Translations under genes and position numbers: made by a program
Source of the DNA: Campylobacterales bacterium
Lineage (GTDB): Bacteria > Campylobacterota > Campylobacteria > Campylobacterales > Sulfurovaceae
Direction: 5' to 3'
Length of the DNA stretch: 49,706 nt
NCBI GenBank assembly: GCA_014763895.1
Contig: JACXUM010000017.1
Location: 1 to 49,706 of the forward strand
In this document: in pieces, positions 45,786 to 49,706 of the stretch
Layout of the letters: each line of letters opens with the position of its first letter
How positions within the stretch are numbered: the stretch's first letter is position 1
The notes under the pieces: model-generated
What the model saw: the letters and a program-made list of their open reading frames with translations, nothing else
Told to the model about the DNA's origin: nothing
Databases searched by the model: none

Positions 45786-47034
45786 AAAAGTCTATTTTAA
45801 AACATTTGGATGCCGTACAAATCAGTTTGATACACAGGTCATGATCTCCAAACTCAGAGAGTTTGAATGGACTGAAGACGAACTGAACAGTGATATTGTC
45901 GTTGTTAACTCGTGTACTGTTACCAATGGGGCGGATTCTTCGGTACGTAATTATATCGCATCGATCAAACGTAAAAATCCAGGTGTGAAAGTGATACTGG
46001 CAGGATGCGGTTCCCATTCCAAAGGGGAGTCTCTTTTTGAAGAACAGAAAGTTTTTGGAGTGATAGGACACTCTGAAAAAGAGAAGATCAATGAGATATT
46101 GAAGCTTGAAACACCGTTTTACCAGATCGGTGATCTTAAACATATCGATTCGACTATTGTTGAAGAGTTTGTAGGGAAAAGCAGGGCATTTATCAAGATC
46201 CAGGAAGGCTGTGATTTTAGATGTTCTTACTGTATCATTCCTTCTGTAAGAGGAGATGCCAGAAGCCATAAAGAATCCGACATCCTTGCTCAAATAGAAA
46301 AATTGGCAAATAACGGTTTTGGGGAATTCATTTTGACAGGAACCAACGTAGGTAGCTATGGACAGGATCAGAACTCTTCGATGGCCAAATTGCTGAAAAA
46401 AATGAGTATGATCCGTGGGGTTAGACGTATACGTATCGGCAGTTTGGAACCAATACAGATCGATGACGAGTTCAAAGAACTGCTTCGCGAACCCTGGATG
46501 GCAAAGCACCTTCACATCGCATTGCAGCATACCAGCGATAAGATGTTAAAACTTATGAATCGACGCAATAGCTTTGATACGGATATCAAGCTTTTCCATG
46601 AAATTGCTGATAAGGGGTTTGCTTTAGGGACAGATTTTATTGTAGGACATCCCGGCGAAGATGAAAAAGAGTGGACTGAAGCAATCGAGAGGATCAAAGA
46701 TCTTCCGTTGACACACATCCATGCATTTACCTATTCCAAACGGGACAATACTCCATCTGCGACCATGAAACCTGAAGTGAAAGGGAATATTGCGAAGGTG
46801 CGATATAATGAGCTCACAGCGATCATCAAAGCGAAAAATTTTGCATTTAGACGTGACCATAGGGAAAATCTTGAAGTATTGATCGAAAATGACAAAGACG
46901 GGTCATATCACGGATATGACCAATATTACAATAAAGTCGAAGTCCAAAGCGATGAAGATTTAAGCAGCAACTGGGTATTGCTCAATGATGTGGAGGTGAA
47001 GAGTGAAGGCAATAAAGCACGGATTTCATCTTAA
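45772..47034 (+). CDS. mtaB: tRNA t6A37 methylthiotransferase
   Basis: 420 residues. A radical SAM methylthiotransferase of the MtaB branch, which adds methylthio to t6A at position 37 of tRNAs. The N-terminal domain has its cluster Cys in FGCRTNQFD, VNSCTVT and AGCGSH; the radical SAM cluster is CDFRCSYC; a TRAM-like tail follows. FGCRTNQ rather than LGCKVN is typical of epsilon members. It overlaps both neighbours. Confidence 0.9.
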   Translation: MQNTKKVYFKTFGCRTNQFDTQVMISKLREFEWTEDELNSDIVVVNSCTVTNGADSSVRNYIASIKRKNPGVKVILAGCGSHSKGESLFEEQKVFGVIGHSEKEKINEILKLETPFYQIGDLKHIDSTIVEEFVGKSRAFIKIQEGCDFRCSYCIIPSVRGDARSHKESDILAQIEKLANNGFGEFILTGTNVGSYGQDQNSSMAKLLKKMSMIRGVRRIRIGSLEPIQIDDEFKELLREPWMAKHLHIALQHTSDKMLKLMNRRNSFDTDIKLFHEIADKGFALGTDFIVGHPGEDEKEWTEAIERIKDLPLTHIHAFTYSKRDNTPSATMKPEVKGNIAKVRYNELTAIIKAKNFAFRRDHRENLEVLIENDKDGSYHGYDQYYNKVEVQSDEDLSSNWVLLNDVEVKSEGNKARISS

Positions 47035-48682
47035 TTCTCTCAATCAAAAAAATCTGAAGATCGTAATCGGTCTTTTTGGGCTGCTCATAGTATTGCTTTT
47101 ATTCTCGTTTCTAAGAGATACGGACAGATTGGTTACCCATACTCAGGCAAACAAGCTCTATAGTGAGGATAAGATACAAAAAGTGATCGTGGATGACCCT
47201 TATATCCGTCTTCATACGAGTGAAGGCAGAGTAAAGATATACAAAGATGCGATCAACCAGAATGCGTTTTTCAGTAAATATCCTGTAGAAGTGCGGGAAA
47301 AAAATATTACTTTATATGATCTGATCTCTTTGTTGATCGTTGTATTGATGTTTGGCTATTTTTTCAGAGTATTGAAACAAAATAGAGAAGAACAGCTTAA
47401 AAGGATACAAATTGCGTCAAATGCCCATCATGAAACGGTTGGTTATGGCTCGATTGAGGCGTTAACCTCTAAAGTGAGATTTTCGGATGTGGCCGGTATC
47501 AATGATGTCAAAGAGGAATTGGAAGAGATCATCGATTTTTTAAAAGATCCTCAGAAATATCGTGCTTTAGATATCCGTTTACCTAAGGGCGTTCTGTTGG
47601 TTGGCCCTCCTGGTGTAGGAAAAACTTTGATATCAAAAGCTGTAGCAGGAGAAGCTGGAGTTCCTTTCTTTTATCAAAGCGGAGCCTCATTTGTACATAT
47701 TTATGTGGGTATGGGGGCGAAGAGAGTAAGTGAACTTTTCAAAAAAGCCAAGCAAATGGCACCAAGCATCGTTTTTATCGATGAGATAGATGCTGTTGGG
47801 AAAAGCCGCGGTGAGTTCAGGAACGATGAAAGAGAAGCAACGCTTAACCAGCTTTTGACGGAGATGGACGGATTTGAAGAGAGTTCAGGAGTGATCGTCA
47901 TTGGAGCGACCAATAAGATTGAGGCATTGGATGAGGCGCTGCTGAGAGCAGGGCGTTTTGATAGGCGCATTCATATCTCCTTGCCGGATATGGAGGAACG
48001 GAAAAAAACGCTTGAACTTTATCTTTCTCATAAAGCCCATGAAGTTGACGTTCACTCTATCGCACAGATGACAGTTGGGTTTAATTCTGCCGCATTGGAT
48101 ACTTTGACAAACGAAGCAGCAATCCATGCGATGAGAGGTGGACGAGACATTATCTATACAGAAGATTTTGAAGCTGTGAAGGAAAAGGTTCTCCTGGGAA
48201 AACGGAAGATATTAAGTTTTACTGATGAAGAGAGAAAAATTTTGGCTCTTTATCAGGCTGCAAAAGCACTTATTGCAACTTGGTTGGATATAGAGTTTGA
48301 AAAAATCGGTTTAGTCAATACGAGGTTGATCATACAAGAACATGAAATCCTTTCCAAAACACAACTGCTCTCGCGCATAAAGATGTATTTGGCAGGAAGT
48401 GTGGCAACTAAAATGCATTATCAAGAACAGTTCACTAATGCAAGTGAAGATATTCTTCAGGCAAAAAAAATGGTCAAAAAAGTCATTTACGACTATGGTA
48501 TGACGGATGATTTTATTATTTCCCAAGACCAGGAAGCTGCACTGTTGAAAGAGTCGGTTGCTTCTTTGACAACGCTTTTTGGCACGTTGCATGAAGCACT
48601 TGATAAGACTACTGCGTATTTATTGCAACATGAAAATATTTCTTCAGAAGAGTGTCGAAAGATTTTACGTGAGATGTTTTAA
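47003..48682 (+). CDS. FtsH-like AAA protein lacking the protease zinc motif
   Basis: 559 residues from a GTG at 47003 behind GGAGGTGAAGA, inside the end of mtaB. FtsH order of parts: two membrane helices (near residues 20-40 and 105-120) around a periplasmic FtsH-ext domain, then AAA with Walker A GPPGVGKT (201-208), [11 protein letters not shown] and GRFDRRIH. In the peptidase region the zinc helix HEAGH is replaced by YQAAK (417-421), so both His and the Glu are gone, though the later [14 protein letters not shown] and YGMTDD remain. It is thus probably an unfolding or adaptor AAA protein and not a protease. A similar second FtsH lies in the same position in Helicobacter pylori, as I recall. 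Confidence 0.85.
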   Translation: MKAIKHGFHLNSLNQKNLKIVIGLFGLLIVLLLFSFLRDTDRLVTHTQANKLYSEDKIQKVIVDDPYIRLHTSEGRVKIYKDAINQNAFFSKYPVEVREKNITLYDLISLLIVVLMFGYFFRVLKQNREEQLKRIQIASNAHHETVGYGSIEALTSKVRFSDVAGINDVKEELEEIIDFLKDPQKYRALDIRLPKGVLLVGPPGVGKTLISKAVAGEAGVPFFYQSGASFVHIYVGMGAKRVSELFKKAKQMAPSIVFIDEIDAVGKSRGEFRNDEREATLNQLLTEMDGFEESSGVIVIGATNKIEALDEALLRAGRFDRRIHISLPDMEERKKTLELYLSHKAHEVDVHSIAQMTVGFNSAALDTLTNEAAIHAMRGGRDIIYTEDFEAVKEKVLLGKRKILSFTDEERKILALYQAAKALIATWLDIEFEKIGLVNTRLIIQEHEILSKTQLLSRIKMYLAGSVATKMHYQEQFTNASEDILQAKKMVKKVIYDYGMTDDFIISQDQEAALLKESVASLTTLFGTLHEALDKTTAYLLQHENISSEECRKILREMF

Positions 48683-48684
48683 GC

Positions 48685-49197
48685 ATGAAATATTTTAACG
48701 GGTTTTCTCTTAGAGGGGAAGAGAAATTTTTTAAAGATATTTTGATCGATAGTCAAGCAACTGTTGCGGGATTCAGCTATGGTGCTCAGAAAGCTTTTGA
48801 GTATGCGTATGCATCAAGAGAGCGGATCGATAGACTTATTTTGATATCGCCGGCATTTTTTCAGACACAAAAACCTGCATTTATAAGAACTCAGTTACGC
48901 TATTTTGAGTCAGATAAAGAGGCATACTGCTCACAGTTCCTACAAAATGTTGTCTATCCAAGCTCAGAAGATCTTCACAGATATTTTGCATCAGGCATAA
49001 AAGAAGAACTTGAAATGCTTTTAACCTATCAATGGGATAAATCAAAAATGATTGAAATGATGGAAAAAGGTATAGCCATTGAAGTGTTTTTAGGAAGCAA
49101 AGATAAGATTATCGAGGTGAATGATGCTTATGCATTTTTTTCTAGTATTGTGACTACATATCTTATTAAAGATGTAGGCCATACATTACTTAAATAA
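48685..49197 (+). CDS. bioV: Pimeloyl-ACP methyl ester esterase, BioV type
   Basis: 170 residues, a short alpha/beta hydrolase. The triad is visible as Ser31 in AGFSYGAQKA, Asp140 in GSKDKI and His166 in VGHTLLK. Length, the start MKYFNGF and the helix AFEYAY match Helicobacter BioV, which frees pimeloyl-ACP for biotin synthesis. It starts two bases after the ftsH-like stop. Confidence 0.82.
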   Translation: MKYFNGFSLRGEEKFFKDILIDSQATVAGFSYGAQKAFEYAYASRERIDRLILISPAFFQTQKPAFIRTQLRYFESDKEAYCSQFLQNVVYPSSEDLHRYFASGIKEELEMLLTYQWDKSKMIEMMEKGIAIEVFLGSKDKIIEVNDAYAFFSSIVTTYLIKDVGHTLLK

Positions 49198-49223
49198 CTT
49201 GCCTATGAAAGAATAAAAGAAAT

Positions 49224-49246
49224 ATCATAGGCATGTTGCCTATGAT
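49224..49246 (-). terminator. Hairpin terminator between bioV and the His/Tyr-rich gene
   Basis: ATCATAGGC-ATGTT-GCCTATGAT is a perfect 9-bp stem. Read on the minus strand it is followed by a T-rich tract (ATTTCTTTTATTC), so it fits a terminator for the minus-strand gene; it may also stop bioV transcripts. A third partial copy of the arm occurs at 49199-49208. Confidence 0.65.
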
Positions 49247-49256
49247 TGAGGTTCTA

Positions 49257-49630
49257 TTAATGATGATTACGATCACGATCACGATCATGATCATGGTGAG
49301 GTTTGTGGTGAGGTTTAGGTTTATGGTGAGGCCTATGGTGGCGGTAATGTTCATGATAACCTCTTCTGTAATAATGCCCCCCATAATATCTGCGTCCATT
49401 ATAATAGTAGTATCCATTTCTCCAAACACCGCCATAATAGTATCTGCCGCCGTAATAATATGGCCTGTCATCATACCAGTGCGGTCTGTCATATACACCT
49501 AAAATAGCACCAATTACTACTTCGGGCGGAAGCGGTGGCGCAGCAAATGTCTACTGGGGTGCACTTAAGCCCAATACTAATATACCAGCAATCTTACCTA
49601 TGATTCCTATTTGTTTGTTTTTTTATTCAT
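49257..49630 (-). pseudogene. Secreted His/Tyr/Gly-rich protein, frameshifted with in-frame stop
   Basis: On the minus strand an ATG at 49630 with AAAAGGAGATGTT in front opens a signal peptide that is broken at an A7 run (T7 at 49618-49624 on the plus strand, one base short). Restoring it gives MNKKNKQIGIIGKIAGILVLGLSAPQ, then a TAG at 49551-49553. The frame then runs on without stops through FAAPPLPPEVVIGAILGVY, a Tyr/Gly-rich block (YYYGGRYYYGG) and a His/Lys/Pro/Asp-rich tail (HHKPKPHHKPHHDHDRDRD) to the TAA at 49257-49259. About 124 residues if repaired. The His-rich tail could bind metal. The TAG makes it a likely pseudogene unless that base is an error. Confidence 0.6.
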
Positions 49631-49706
49631 AACATCTCCTTTTAGATGATGTACCAGATAATATGTTAGACGAAGACTTCTGAGACAATAGAGATTTTCA
49701 AACCTG

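Noticed and set aside
45694-46530. 278-codon minus-strand open frame opposite mtaB and the mscS end
   Set aside because: Shadow of mtaB: Phe/His/Cys-rich, no family signature, no start signal.
49190-49498. Met/Ile/Thr-rich 102-codon minus-strand frame at the end of the window
   Set aside because: It is the wrong frame of the His/Tyr-rich gene; its repetitive Met/Ile composition comes from the GATCATGATC-like repeats read out of frame.
1-49706. CRISPR arrays, tRNA or rRNA genes, integrases
   Set aside because: No regularly spaced direct repeats, no tRNA-like cloverleaf with CCA or conserved arms, and no rRNA or recombinase motifs were seen on either strand.

Overview
The window looks like chromosomal DNA of a free-living campylobacterotal bacterium (former Epsilonproteobacteria), most likely Sulfurovum-like. 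Two gene orders that I recall from Helicobacter and Campylobacter support this: tgt / TrkA-C protein / aroB / mscS / mtaB / ftsH-like, and ctp / purC / purS / purQ / SH3-like / plsC / crcB. So do a MetK of the epsilon subtype and a BioV-type pimeloyl-ACP esterase. The sequence is AT-leaning and gene-dense, with many overlapping start and stop codons. I see no rRNA, tRNA, CRISPR array, phage module or intact insertion sequence.

Layout. 1-870: the end of an unknown gene, then two small tandem secreted Gly/His-tailed proteins, both frameshifted. 897-2974 (-): an SO_0444-type metal permease and a LOG-family protein. 3076-7635 (+): pfkA, ald and a LonB-like protease, followed by a decayed copy of the pfkA 3' end (7672-7836). 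7904-10847: sodB facing a Na/Pi-cotransporter-like gene and a YjdF-type membrane protein. 10973-15249 (+): a Tas-like reductase, then metK, a beta-CASP nuclease and a macro-domain protein under one promoter. 15280-17349 (-): amrS and a 2-hydroxyacid dehydrogenase-like protein. 17389-22244 (-): an MgtC/DUF4010 protein and a very large antiporter plus Ca-type P-ATPase gene with two frameshifts. 22401-26218 (+): ppsA, a pirin, a small unknown protein and a DksA-like protein. 26237-31624 (-): the ctpA-pur-plsC-crcB operon. 31841-34417 (+): clpB behind a consensus sigma-70 promoter overlapped by an HspR-type (HAIR) operator. 34517-40243: a broken unknown gene, small unknown genes, a lemA/DUF2207 pair (DUF2207 frameshifted), a divergent PAS / CZB-like signalling pair and a 5'-nucleotidase. 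40323-49197: tgt, the TrkA-C protein, aroB, mscS, mtaB, an FtsH homologue without its protease zinc site, and bioV. 49257-49630 (-): a broken His/Tyr/Gly-rich secreted protein.

Functions. The genes cover central carbon metabolism (phosphofructokinase, PEP synthase, alanine dehydrogenase), purine, shikimate and biotin synthesis, tRNA modification (Tgt, MtaB), protein quality control (ClpB, LonB-like, CtpA, FtsH-like), ion handling (antiporter/ATPase, MgtC-like, Na/Pi-like, MscS, CrcB, metal permease) and redox defence or sensing (SOD, PAS, CZB).

The points most worth a second look are: the antiporter/P-ATPase single reading frame beside MgtC/DUF4010; the pfkA 3' direct repeat flanking ald-lon; the HAIR element on clpB; two identical 15-bp palindromes 4.7 kb apart; the FtsH pseudoprotease; and a run of single-base homopolymer frameshifts confined to a few genes, which must be separated into assembly error and real decay. 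Gene-family calls rest on reading the translated sequence and on recalled family motifs; no database search was run.
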